Of a stretch of DNA of 38,952 nt, positions 1 through 9,060 are shown one piece after another. How positions within the stretch are numbered: position 1 is the first letter of the stretch; each line of letters opens with the position of its first letter. The stretch spans positions 1 to 38,952 of the forward strand of contig CABYBM010000007.1 in the NCBI GenBank assembly GCA_902517175.1, in the 5' to 3' direction. The position numbers and the translations under genes were made by a program. The DNA is from an uncultured Pelagibacteraceae bacterium (lineage in GTDB: Bacteria > Pseudomonadota > Alphaproteobacteria > Pelagibacterales > Pelagibacteraceae). The notes beneath the pieces were generated by a model, which worked only from the letters and a program-made list of their open reading frames with translations, did no database searches and was not told the DNA's origin.

Positions 1-2
1 AA

Positions 3-101
3 GCAGTGAAGAAGAAATCTACTAAGAAGAAAAAAGCAGTAAAGAAGAAATCTACTAAAAAGAAAAAAGCAGTTAAGAAGAAATCTACTAAGAAGAAAAA
101 A
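3..101 (+). repeat. Three tandem 33-nt (11-codon) repeats encoding AVKKKSTKKKK
   Basis: gcagtgaagaagaaatctactaagaagaaaaaa repeated at 3, 36 and 69 with only a few, mostly third-position, differences. Confidence 0.85.
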
Positions 102-203
102 GTAGTTAAAAAGAAAAAGATAGCTAAGAAGAAAAAGATAATTAAGAAAAAGAAAGCTGCCAAGAAGAAAAAAGCCAAAAAGAAAAGAAAGAAAAAGAAG
201 TAG
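3..203 (+). CDS. C-terminal part of a lysine-rich, low-complexity (histone H1-like) protein; 5' end lies outside the window
   Basis: Open frame continues to the window edge; translation is nearly all Lys with AVKKKSTKKKK repeats, stop TAG at 201-203. The GTG at 6 is probably an internal Val codon within a repeat. Confidence 0.6.
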   Translation, partial: AVKKKSTKKKKAVKKKSTKKKKAVKKKSTKKKKVVKKKKIAKKKKIIKKKKAAKKKKAKKKRKKKK

Positions 204-262
204 TAATCTGATTTAAAAATAGATTTATTTACTTTATTTTAATTCAATATAAATTTAGTTAT

Positions 263-2314
263 GTGAAAATCTATTTATTAAAATATTTAAATTATATAAC
301 GTTTTCACTATTACTCATTATTTTGATAACTATCAAAATAATCAATCCGTCATTTGTAAAATCAATCTCCTATTTAAGTTTTGATGTTTATCAAAAAATT
401 TTTGTAGAAGATAAAAAGACCGATGTAATTATTGTAGATATAGATGAAAAAAGTCTGGGTAAATTTGGTCAATTTCCATGGAACAGAAATATTTTTGCAA
501 AAATACTTGATCAACTTAATATCTCAAATCCAAAAGCTATTGGTTTTGATATTTTTTTTACTGAAAGAGACAAACAATCTCCTAAAGCTATAATCAAATC
601 TTATAATTTAGTTCCTTCTGACCTACCAGGGATTCAAAATTTAAAAGATCCTGACACAATTTTTTCTGAAAAATTAAAACAGTCAAAGTCTGTAATTGCT
701 GTGTTAGGGAGTAATATTGCATCGCACACTGATTACAATAGAAAAGCAAAATCAAGATTTTTATCTAAAGGAGGAAACCCAAAACAATTTACCTATTCTT
801 ATACATATTCAATTGGATCTTTAGAGGAATTAGAAAAAAATGTTAAAGGGTTAGGCTCTATCTCTTTTTTAGATCAATTAGATGGAATTGTAAGGTCCTT
901 ACCTTTGGTAGTAAAATTTGATGATAAATTATATCCTGCCATGGGTTTAGAGATGATAAGAGTTGGTTCTAAACAAAAAAATATTTACATAGAGCTAAAT
1001 GAAACTGGAATAAATAGAATAAACTTAAGACCATATAAAATACAAACAGATCCAAATGCTATAATTTGGATTAAATATAAAAAACCATCAAAAAACCAAT
1101 ATATTTCTGCAAGCGATGTTTACGAGGGTAATTTTAGTAAAGGATTTTTTAAAGATAAATATGTTTTAATAGGTGCATCAGCGCAAGGTTTATTTGATCT
1201 TGTAAAAACTCCTTTAGGCACAACTATTCCAGGGGTAGAAGTTCATGCAAATGTTATAGAAAACATATTAGATCAATCTTATTTAATTCGAAACCCAAAC
1301 ATATACTTATTTGAATTATTATTTTCATTATTTATAGCACTTACAACTTTTGTATTATCTCAAAACATTAAACCTAAATTTAGTTTATCAATTTTTTTTG
1401 GAAGTGTTTTAATAATAATAATAATTGGCTTGATTTTTTATAAATTTAGAGGAGAGCTAGTTGATGTCAGTTATCCAATTTTTATGGTTGCTGTAACTTT
1501 TTTAGCAGGTCTTTATTTTAGATTTATTAAAGAAAATAAAACAGCTTTAGAAAATTTACAAAAAGAAGCAAAACTTTTAAAAGAGAGAGAGCTAGCAGCA
1601 GGGGTTCAAAAAAGTCTTTTTCCCGACATATCAAAGTTTGAAAATTTTATATACGCGAAAAATGTTCCAGCTAGAGATGTATCTGGAGATTATTTTGATG
1701 TTGTAAGGTCTAGTAAGGAGGAATATTTTTTTGCACTTGCTGATGTTTCTGGAAAAGGTATTAAAGCTGGAATGTATATGGCGAAAGCATCCTCAATATT
1801 TAGAACTCTTGCTAATTTAAAATACTCTCTTGAAAAAATAGTTTTTGGAGTAAACAATGAGCTAGTTGAGGCAAAATTTAAAGGTATGTTTGTAACAGCT
1901 GTGTTTGGTAAATTAAATGTTGTAACCGGTGAAATGACATTTATTAATGCGGGTCACGAAAGTATCTTAACTTTTGATGAGAATAAAAATTATGATTATA
2001 TTAAATCTGATATGCCACCTATTGGAATAATAAAATATTTTACAGAGTCTATGGTGAAATCAAATACAATAAATATCAAAGATAGATCATTAGTTGTTTA
2101 CACAGATGGTGTTACTGAAGGGTATTTAAAGAATGGTCAAGAACTTGGAGCAGAGGGTGTTCAGAATATTATTAACAATATTTCAAATATATCGCCTAAG
2201 TCAATTGTAGACTCTATTGAAAAAGAATTGAATTGGGGAGCTGAAAAACTTAGAGATGATATAACCTGTATGGCAATTAATATAAAAAATACAGAATTAA
2301 TCAAAAAAAACTAA
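263..2314 (+). CDS. CHASE2 sensor domain plus transmembrane segments plus SpoIIE/PP2C-type phosphatase
   Basis: N-terminal TM then CHASE2-like text (VDIDEKSLGKFGQFPWNR, KYVLIGASAQGLFDLVKTPLGTTIPGVEVHANVIENIL), TM helices, then SpoIIE motifs (ELAAGVQKSLFP, SGDYFDV, FALADVSGKGIKAGMYMA, INAGHES, VYTDGVTEG, RDDITCMAI). Confidence 0.9.
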   Translation: MKIYLLKYLNYITFSLLLIILITIKIINPSFVKSISYLSFDVYQKIFVEDKKTDVIIVDIDEKSLGKFGQFPWNRNIFAKILDQLNISNPKAIGFDIFFTERDKQSPKAIIKSYNLVPSDLPGIQNLKDPDTIFSEKLKQSKSVIAVLGSNIASHTDYNRKAKSRFLSKGGNPKQFTYSYTYSIGSLEELEKNVKGLGSISFLDQLDGIVRSLPLVVKFDDKLYPAMGLEMIRVGSKQKNIYIELNETGINRINLRPYKIQTDPNAIIWIKYKKPSKNQYISASDVYEGNFSKGFFKDKYVLIGASAQGLFDLVKTPLGTTIPGVEVHANVIENILDQSYLIRNPNIYLFELLFSLFIALTTFVLSQNIKPKFSLSIFFGSVLIIIIIGLIFYKFRGELVDVSYPIFMVAVTFLAGLYFRFIKENKTALENLQKEAKLLKERELAAGVQKSLFPDISKFENFIYAKNVPARDVSGDYFDVVRSSKEEYFFALADVSGKGIKAGMYMAKASSIFRTLANLKYSLEKIVFGVNNELVEAKFKGMFVTAVFGKLNVVTGEMTFINAGHESILTFDENKNYDYIKSDMPPIGIIKYFTESMVKSNTINIKDRSLVVYTDGVTEGYLKNGQELGAEGVQNIINNISNISPKSIVDSIEKELNWGAEKLRDDITCMAINIKNTELIKKN

Positions 2315-2323
2315 TTTTAAGAC

Positions 2324-4507
2324 ATGAAATACACAAAAATAATAAATGTTCTAATATTATTTTTAATTGTGTTTCAATTTACACATTTGAAAGCAGAAGT
2401 AAAACCTACTTTGTTAAGAACAGTTAGTTTAACTAATATTGTAAAATCTCCATCGGATGTGCGATTCAATCCTGATGGAACTAGAATTTTTTTTTCTGAT
2501 TATCGATCTACTAATCATTTATTACAATTTGATGTTGATACCCCTTTTAATATTTCTACAATAGATTTTAATAGTAAAGTAGAATTATTTATTAATGGAA
2601 CTGATGGCTTTCTTCAACCGCAAGGTTTTGAGTTTAATAACGATGGAACAAAAGTTTTTGTTATCAATGATGCAGGTAATTTCCAAGCCAATTTGCTTTC
2701 AGCTCCCTATGATTTTTCAAATCCCACCCGAGTTGCTGATGATGGTTTTAATTTTAAAACAGATCCGGATCCAAATATAAGTAATAACAGAGCTGTTAAA
2801 TTTAATCTTGACGGAACAAAAATGTTTCTTATTGATGTAAGTAGTAATAAACGAGTAGTTGAATTTAATTTATCTACTCCTTATGACACCAGCACAGTAA
2901 CTGAAGGAAATAGTTTTGCAATAAGTGGTACAACAACAGTTCTTCAAGATTTTTCATTTGATGATGATGGAACAAGAATGTATGTAATCGAATCTGGTAC
3001 AAGTCCAGGTGCGAGATTCATCTATGTTTATAAACTAAGTACAGGATTTAACATAACAACAGCAACGTTTGCAGGAAAAGTGCAGCAAGTGTTCGAGGAT
3101 GTAGGAAGTGATGGAACTAATGGTACTCCTCTGGGTATGGGATTCTCCGAAGATGGAATGAAACTTTACCAAGTTACTTACCATTCTGGTACGCAGGGTA
3201 ACCGTGATAGAATTCATGAATACGATTTAAGTTGTCCCTATGGAATTGTAATTTGTGAAGTTGAAACAACATCAGTTATAGGCGCTCAAGTAGAAATTGC
3301 TAAAAATGTTATTCATCAAAATTCATCAACAATATTTAAAAGATTTGAGTGGTTACGAAGAAACGAAAATAGACCAAATTTAAATAGCCATAACTTAAAA
3401 TTAAATATTGATAATCCAATTTTAGCATCCTTAAAAAATGAACTACAATCATCTTTTAAAGATTTTAAATATTCACAGGTATCATTAAAAGCAGAACAAC
3501 CAGCAGAAGATAAAAGAAAATGGTCTCACTGGTCACATGGTGATATTTCATTTGGAAGAGTGGGTGATAAAGCTTCAATTAAGCCAAAAGAAATTACAAC
3601 TAAAGGGATAATGATTGGAGCAGATAAATTAACAAAAAATAAGAATTTTTTTGGATTAGCAGTGAGATACGGTAATGATGATGTTGACATAAAATCTGGA
3701 AATAAAGAAGAATTAAATTCTCAATCTTTATCCTTTAATGTTTATAGCCAATTGCCTATCAATGATAAATCAAATTTAAATGCTCTAGTAGGGGTAAGCC
3801 TCTTAAGCATAGATCAAATGGTTTCTGGGACTGTTACTGGTGAAAGAAATGGAAAACAAATTTATACAGCTTTAAGTTATGAAAGTGAGCAAAGTTACTC
3901 TAAATTTGATATAGTCTCTTATGGTAAAACAGAGTTGGGGATCACACAATTATCTGAATATACTGATTTTGGAACAACAGCCACAAATAATGTTGAGACC
4001 CATGAAAGACTAACTTTTAAAACAGGAAATGCATCTGCTGGCTTTAAGTTTGATAACACTTTGTATATGGATGAAAACAGACTAAGTAGAAATGGATTTC
4101 TAGAGTATGTAATTGATTTTACACCAGATATTGATCATCGTTATAAAAATCACATTGATAATGTGACAATTCAAAATACCATTGAAAGGCATTCATTAAA
4201 TAATATTAAAGGAAATATTGGTTTTGAATTTTTAAAAAAGAGCGGTCATACATTTGCATTAAATTATGAAAGATTTCAAAGTTTAGATAATAGTGCACAC
4301 ACAGATAGTTTGCTTTTAAAATTTGGAAAACAAAAAAATGAAAATACTAATTTTAATGTGATTTATGATCCTTTAAAAAATAATAATACTGAAATCAGTT
4401 ATTTAAAAAATTATGATAATTTTAAATTAAAAGTAAAATCTAATTACGCAATGTATAGTAAAATTCCTGACTACGGTGCAGATATTGAATTTTCGGCAAC
4501 ATTTTAA
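2324..4507 (+). CDS. Secreted surface protein: beta-propeller-like DGT repeats with C-terminal autotransporter-type outer-membrane barrel
   Basis: Signal peptide; repeats FNPDGTRIFF, FNNDGTKVFV, FNLDGTKMFL, FDDDGTRMYV, FSEDGMKLYQ; beta-rich C-terminus ending in aromatic F (DIEFSATF). Confidence 0.75.
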   Translation: MKYTKIINVLILFLIVFQFTHLKAEVKPTLLRTVSLTNIVKSPSDVRFNPDGTRIFFSDYRSTNHLLQFDVDTPFNISTIDFNSKVELFINGTDGFLQPQGFEFNNDGTKVFVINDAGNFQANLLSAPYDFSNPTRVADDGFNFKTDPDPNISNNRAVKFNLDGTKMFLIDVSSNKRVVEFNLSTPYDTSTVTEGNSFAISGTTTVLQDFSFDDDGTRMYVIESGTSPGARFIYVYKLSTGFNITTATFAGKVQQVFEDVGSDGTNGTPLGMGFSEDGMKLYQVTYHSGTQGNRDRIHEYDLSCPYGIVICEVETTSVIGAQVEIAKNVIHQNSSTIFKRFEWLRRNENRPNLNSHNLKLNIDNPILASLKNELQSSFKDFKYSQVSLKAEQPAEDKRKWSHWSHGDISFGRVGDKASIKPKEITTKGIMIGADKLTKNKNFFGLAVRYGNDDVDIKSGNKEELNSQSLSFNVYSQLPINDKSNLNALVGVSLLSIDQMVSGTVTGERNGKQIYTALSYESEQSYSKFDIVSYGKTELGITQLSEYTDFGTTATNNVETHERLTFKTGNASAGFKFDNTLYMDENRLSRNGFLEYVIDFTPDIDHRYKNHIDNVTIQNTIERHSLNNIKGNIGFEFLKKSGHTFALNYERFQSLDNSAHTDSLLLKFGKQKNENTNFNVIYDPLKNNNTEISYLKNYDNFKLKVKSNYAMYSKIPDYGADIEFSATF

Positions 4508-4511
4508 TCTT

Positions 4512-6767
4512 GTGAAATTTATAAAAAAATTAATTTTAATTTTATTATTTATACTTCCAATCTCTAATTCATTTGCAGCTATGGTTACTTTTAACCAAAG
4601 AACTACAGTAGCTGATGGTGGTGACTTTATAGGTGGTATTCATTTTAACACTGATGGAACAAAAATGTTCATTAGTTATTCAGGGGATAGTAGATTTGTA
4701 GATGAATATAATTTAGCCACAGCATTTGATGTTTCTACAAGTAGTTATGCAGGTAATAGTGAAAGGTGCGAATTAGATGTTCTTGGGACTGGCGCTACGA
4801 AAACTAAAAAATTTGATATAGAATTTAGTAGCGATGGATTAAAATTATTTATTGCAGAGGGAATACCAAATAGTGGAGTAGATAAAGACAAGTTATATAG
4901 ATTTGATTTAACCTCACCTTATGATGTTTCAACATGTACATTTTCAGGTAATGCAACATTAAATCTTGAGAGTGGAAATAGTTTACAAAACGAAAGTAAT
5001 GCTGGAAATCGAACAGACTCAAACGGTGGTAGAGAAGATAATCGTCTTCAAGGTTTTGAAATTAATGAAGATGGAACAAAATTATTTATTGTATATCATG
5101 GTGCAGGTTCACAAAAACCAAGATTGTTAGAGTATACACTTTCAACTCCATACGATTTAACGACTATATCTCTTAATCTTAATGCAGGAATAGCACTAGA
5201 TGGTCAAGGAGTTTCTAATCCAATGGGAATGAGATTTAGTCCAAATGGAAAAAGAATTTGGATTAACAGTCATACTAACGGTGCACAAAGAGTAACTCAA
5301 ATTTCACTTGATGTAGCATATTCCACATCCTCATTTACGATAGATGGTTCAGTTTTTACACGAGACTTAAATGGCTCTAATAGTTTTCAACAACCAAGAG
5401 GAATCGCATTTAGTGCAGCTGGTTTAAAATTATATATTGGTACCGATCAAGATAATCCTAGTGATTCAGCAGATCATGTAAATGAACTTGATTTAATTTG
5501 TCCATTTAATATTATTGAAGGCAAATGTCCACCTGTAACAGAAAATAGTGACAGAACTGGAATAGCTATTGCACAAATAGAAGTTGCAACAAGAACTATA
5601 GAACATTCAACGGACACTGCTTTAAATAGATTAAAGTGGATTAGAAGAAACAAAGATAACCAAAACTTAACCAATCTTAATTTAGATTTTAATTTTACCA
5701 ATCAAGTACTTGCCTCTCTAACCAAAGCTGTAAAAACATCAGCCAATAATCAGAATAAACAAGATAAACCGCAAGATATATTTTATTGGAGTGAAGGAAG
5801 TATTGCTGTTGGAAGAGTGGGAGAGACAAATGTTTCTTCATTTAAAAAAGTTAAAACTGATGCAATCACAATTGGAGCAGATAAATTTACCAAAAATAAT
5901 GGTATCAGAGGACTAGCTTTTAGATTTGGTAAGAACGATATTGATGTTGGAACTGCTGGAAGCAATTTAGATACAGATACTTATAATTTGACACATTATA
6001 CATCTTCTCCAATTGAAGATGACACAAAGTTTATAGATACTATCCTTGGAGTAGGTGTCCTTAACTCAGATATTTTGTCAGTGCTTGATGGTAAACGTTT
6101 AGCAGCTAAAAGAAATGGTAAACAAATATATGGAACAATTAAATTAAAAGACGAGATTAAGAAAAATAATTTAATCCTAATTCCTTCAGCACAAATAGAT
6201 CTCGGTTACACTTTATTAGATGATTATCAAGAAAGCGGCACCACTGCTATGAACTTTAAAGAACAAAGTATCCAATCAAGGAATGTGAGACTTTCAATTG
6301 CAGCAGTTGATAAATTAGAAAATAATAAATATAAAATTCGAAAACATGGAAAATTAGAATACAAAGCAAATTTACATCGTTCTTCTAATATAAAATATTC
6401 TTATGTCTCCGATGCAACAAGTGGTGAATTTGATACCAAACTTAATTCAGGTACTTTACACAATATAAATGGTGAATTAGGTATAGATATAATTTTACCT
6501 GATAATTTTAGTATCTTTATAATCTATGAAAGAAATCAAGCTCTAGGAGTAGGGCATACTGATAAAATACATTTAGCGATAGGATACTTACCTAATAAAA
6601 AGACCAACTATGCTTTTAAGTTAGAAGGCTCAGATATGATTGGTTCTGTTTATAAGATTAGTAAAAATATAAATGATTTTGAAATTGATTTTAAATTGAA
6701 CAATAAAGATTTATTAAAACCAAATATCATTGATGAAGCAACAATCAGTTTAAAAAAAGTCTTTTAA
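4512..6767 (+). CDS. Paralog of the preceding surface protein (DGT repeats plus autotransporter-type barrel)
   Basis: Same architecture: FNTDGTKMFI, FSSDGLKLFI, INEDGTKLFI, FSPNGKRIWI, FSAAGLKLYI; shared linker (RLKWIRRNKDNQNLTNLNL) and barrel entry (WSEGSIAVGRVGE); ends VF. GTG at 4512 gives a clean signal peptide (MKFIKKLILILLFILPISNSFAA) and avoids overlap with the upstream gene, so the ORF-track start 4476 is probably too early. Confidence 0.75.
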   Translation: MKFIKKLILILLFILPISNSFAAMVTFNQRTTVADGGDFIGGIHFNTDGTKMFISYSGDSRFVDEYNLATAFDVSTSSYAGNSERCELDVLGTGATKTKKFDIEFSSDGLKLFIAEGIPNSGVDKDKLYRFDLTSPYDVSTCTFSGNATLNLESGNSLQNESNAGNRTDSNGGREDNRLQGFEINEDGTKLFIVYHGAGSQKPRLLEYTLSTPYDLTTISLNLNAGIALDGQGVSNPMGMRFSPNGKRIWINSHTNGAQRVTQISLDVAYSTSSFTIDGSVFTRDLNGSNSFQQPRGIAFSAAGLKLYIGTDQDNPSDSADHVNELDLICPFNIIEGKCPPVTENSDRTGIAIAQIEVATRTIEHSTDTALNRLKWIRRNKDNQNLTNLNLDFNFTNQVLASLTKAVKTSANNQNKQDKPQDIFYWSEGSIAVGRVGETNVSSFKKVKTDAITIGADKFTKNNGIRGLAFRFGKNDIDVGTAGSNLDTDTYNLTHYTSSPIEDDTKFIDTILGVGVLNSDILSVLDGKRLAAKRNGKQIYGTIKLKDEIKKNNLILIPSAQIDLGYTLLDDYQESGTTAMNFKEQSIQSRNVRLSIAAVDKLENNKYKIRKHGKLEYKANLHRSSNIKYSYVSDATSGEFDTKLNSGTLHNINGELGIDIILPDNFSIFIIYERNQALGVGHTDKIHLAIGYLPNKKTNYAFKLEGSDMIGSVYKISKNINDFEIDFKLNNKDLLKPNIIDEATISLKKVF

Positions 6768-6772
6768 TAATA

Positions 6773-7498
6773 TTATTTTTCCCAATCAAATCTTGGAAAA
6801 GAGTCAAAAACTTTAAAAATTCCCTCTGACCATTGATTACAAACCTTTGAATAATTTTCATCTGTAACGTTTAAACACTCAAGCGTAGAAAGATTATCAG
6901 CGTCTTTTTTAAGAACTGCAAAATCAATTGGAGGTCCAACAGTAAGATCACTTTTTAATGTAGAGTCCATTGAAATCAGAGCGCAACGTGAAGCATCACC
7001 AATTGAAACAGTTGGTTTTATAACTCTATCAAGAATTGGTTTTCCATATTTTACTTCTCCGATTACAAGATATGGTTTACTATCTGCTGGTCTTATATAA
7101 TTACCTTGAGGGTAAACTAAATATAACTCATGTTGCTGACCTTTTATCTGTCCACCAACAATAAATGTAGAACCCAACAAAACATTATCAGTATTTATTC
7201 CTTGAGGCGCTGAGTGTTCAATATTTAGTGAACCAATATAAGATGCTATTTGTTCAAAATCACTACAAGTATTTAAATTTATTATACCCGATGAACTTTT
7301 TAGATCTTTTTCAATTGATTTAAAAACTGCTTGAGATGTTCCTAAATTTCCTGATGTTACAATTACAATTGTTCTGTCGCCCACATCGTGCGTCATCATT
7401 TTAGAATAAATATTTACATTATCTAAACCTGCATTTGTTCTAGAGTCTGACGCAAAAACAAGACCATCATTTGTTTTAATACCTATACAGTAAGTCAT
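6773..7498 (-). CDS. Anbu-type (ancestral beta-subunit) proteasome-like peptidase
   Basis: N-terminus MTYCIGIKTNDGLVFASDSRTNAG is characteristic of Anbu/COG3484; Thr directly after the initiator Met fits an Ntn-hydrolase nucleophile. Confidence 0.85.
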   Translation of the reverse strand: MTYCIGIKTNDGLVFASDSRTNAGLDNVNIYSKMMTHDVGDRTIVIVTSGNLGTSQAVFKSIEKDLKSSSGIINLNTCSDFEQIASYIGSLNIEHSAPQGINTDNVLLGSTFIVGGQIKGQQHELYLVYPQGNYIRPADSKPYLVIGEVKYGKPILDRVIKPTVSIGDASRCALISMDSTLKSDLTVGPPIDFAVLKKDADNLSTLECLNVTDENYSKVCNQWSEGIFKVFDSFPRFDWEK

Positions 7499-7611
7499 CT
7501 CACCTTAATAATTAGTTAATTATTACATTTTTTCATAATCAATTAAAAGCATAACAGATATATCGAATATGCATTTGCTTATTTTATTTAAGTATTAAAC
7601 ACTAAATTATT

Positions 7612-9057
7612 ATGGTCTCGAAGCTCTGGAAAAATTATAATTCAACACATGCTTATGATGGTTATTTTACCAAAGATAATAAACTTCGAAAGCACGCCAC
7701 AATAATTTCATCAATTTTAGAGAGATACGGTAAAAAAAAACTTCAAGAAATTGAAAAAAATTGTCAGAGTACCATAAGTGCAAGAGGTATAAATTTTAGA
7801 GTTTATGCTGCTAACAATAGAGCAGAAGAAAAAAAATGGCCTCTTGATATAATTCCAAGAATAATACCAAAAACACAATGGAATAAGGTATCAAAAGGTT
7901 TAAAGCAGCGAGTAAAAGCGTTGAATTTATTTATTGATGATGTCTATAATCAAAAAAAAATATTCAAAGATAAAATTGTTCCAAAAGAAATTATTTTTAA
8001 TTCCCCTTTTTATGTAAAAGAATGCGAGGGGTTTTCTCCTAAACATAAAGCTTGGTCAAATATTTCTGGAGTTGATTTAATAAGAAATACAAGTGGTGAT
8101 TATTTAGTTTTAGAGGATAATCTTAGAGTACCCTCAGGTGTATCTTACATGCTTGAAAATAGAATGGTCATGAGAGATGTATTTCCTGAATTATTTACAA
8201 GATACAAAGTTGCATCAATTCATCAATACACAAATAAATTATTCAACTGTATGGTTGAATGTATTCCAAAAAAAACTGCAAACCCTCATATGGTAGTTTT
8301 AACACCTGGCATATATAACTCAGCTTATTTTGAACACTCTTTCTTGGCTGATCAGATGGGTATTGCTTTAGTCGAAGGAAAAGACTTATTCGTTGAGAAC
8401 GATATTGTTTACATGAAAACCGTCAAAGGTCCGTTAAAAGTTGACTGCATATATAGACGTCTTGATGATAATTTTTTAGATCCCAAGGTATTTAATAAAG
8501 AGTCAGTTATAGGTGTGCCAGGATTATTTAAAAGCTGGCGTAAAGGAAATGTTGGTATCATAAATGCGATAGGAACAGGTGTTGCGGATGACAAAGTAGT
8601 TTACTCTTATGTTAATAAAATGATCGTTTATTATCTTGGAGAACAGCCAATTTTGAATCAAGTAGAAACTTATTTATGTCATAATAAAAATGAAAGAAAC
8701 TATGTGATAGAAAATATTTCTAAATTAGTTGTTAAACCTGCCAATGCCTCTGGTGGTTATGGAATAATGATAGGGCCAAAGGCAGATAAAAAAGAAAGAG
8801 ATGAAGTGATATCTAAGATTAAGAAAAACCCAAGAGAGTATATTGCACAACCTCTTGAAACTCTGTCAACAGCACCAACAATCACTGAAAATGATATTGA
8901 GCCTAGACATCTAGATTTAAGACCTTTTGTTCTTAGTGGAAAAACTACGTATGTGAGCACAGGAGGATTAACGAGAGTTGCACTTAGAAAAGGAAGTACA
9001 ATAGTCAATAGTTCTCAGGGTGGAGGATCCAAAGACACATTAATTGTCGATGTATAA
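7612..9057 (+). CDS. Circularly permuted ATP-grasp type protein (COG2308-like)
   Basis: DLIRNTSGDYLVLEDNLRVPSGVSYMLENR, VDCIYRRLDDNFLDP, VVKPANASGGYGIMIGP, C-terminal RVALRKGSTIVNSSQGGGSKDTLIV. Confidence 0.88.
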   Translation: MVSKLWKNYNSTHAYDGYFTKDNKLRKHATIISSILERYGKKKLQEIEKNCQSTISARGINFRVYAANNRAEEKKWPLDIIPRIIPKTQWNKVSKGLKQRVKALNLFIDDVYNQKKIFKDKIVPKEIIFNSPFYVKECEGFSPKHKAWSNISGVDLIRNTSGDYLVLEDNLRVPSGVSYMLENRMVMRDVFPELFTRYKVASIHQYTNKLFNCMVECIPKKTANPHMVVLTPGIYNSAYFEHSFLADQMGIALVEGKDLFVENDIVYMKTVKGPLKVDCIYRRLDDNFLDPKVFNKESVIGVPGLFKSWRKGNVGIINAIGTGVADDKVVYSYVNKMIVYYLGEQPILNQVETYLCHNKNERNYVIENISKLVVKPANASGGYGIMIGPKADKKERDEVISKIKKNPREYIAQPLETLSTAPTITENDIEPRHLDLRPFVLSGKTTYVSTGGLTRVALRKGSTIVNSSQGGGSKDTLIVDV

Positions 9058-9060
9058 AAT

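Noticed and set aside
4476-4511. Upstream start of the second propeller gene overlapping the first
   Set aside because: GTG at 4512 gives an intact signal peptide directly after the upstream stop; the extra 12 residues would sit in front of the signal sequence.
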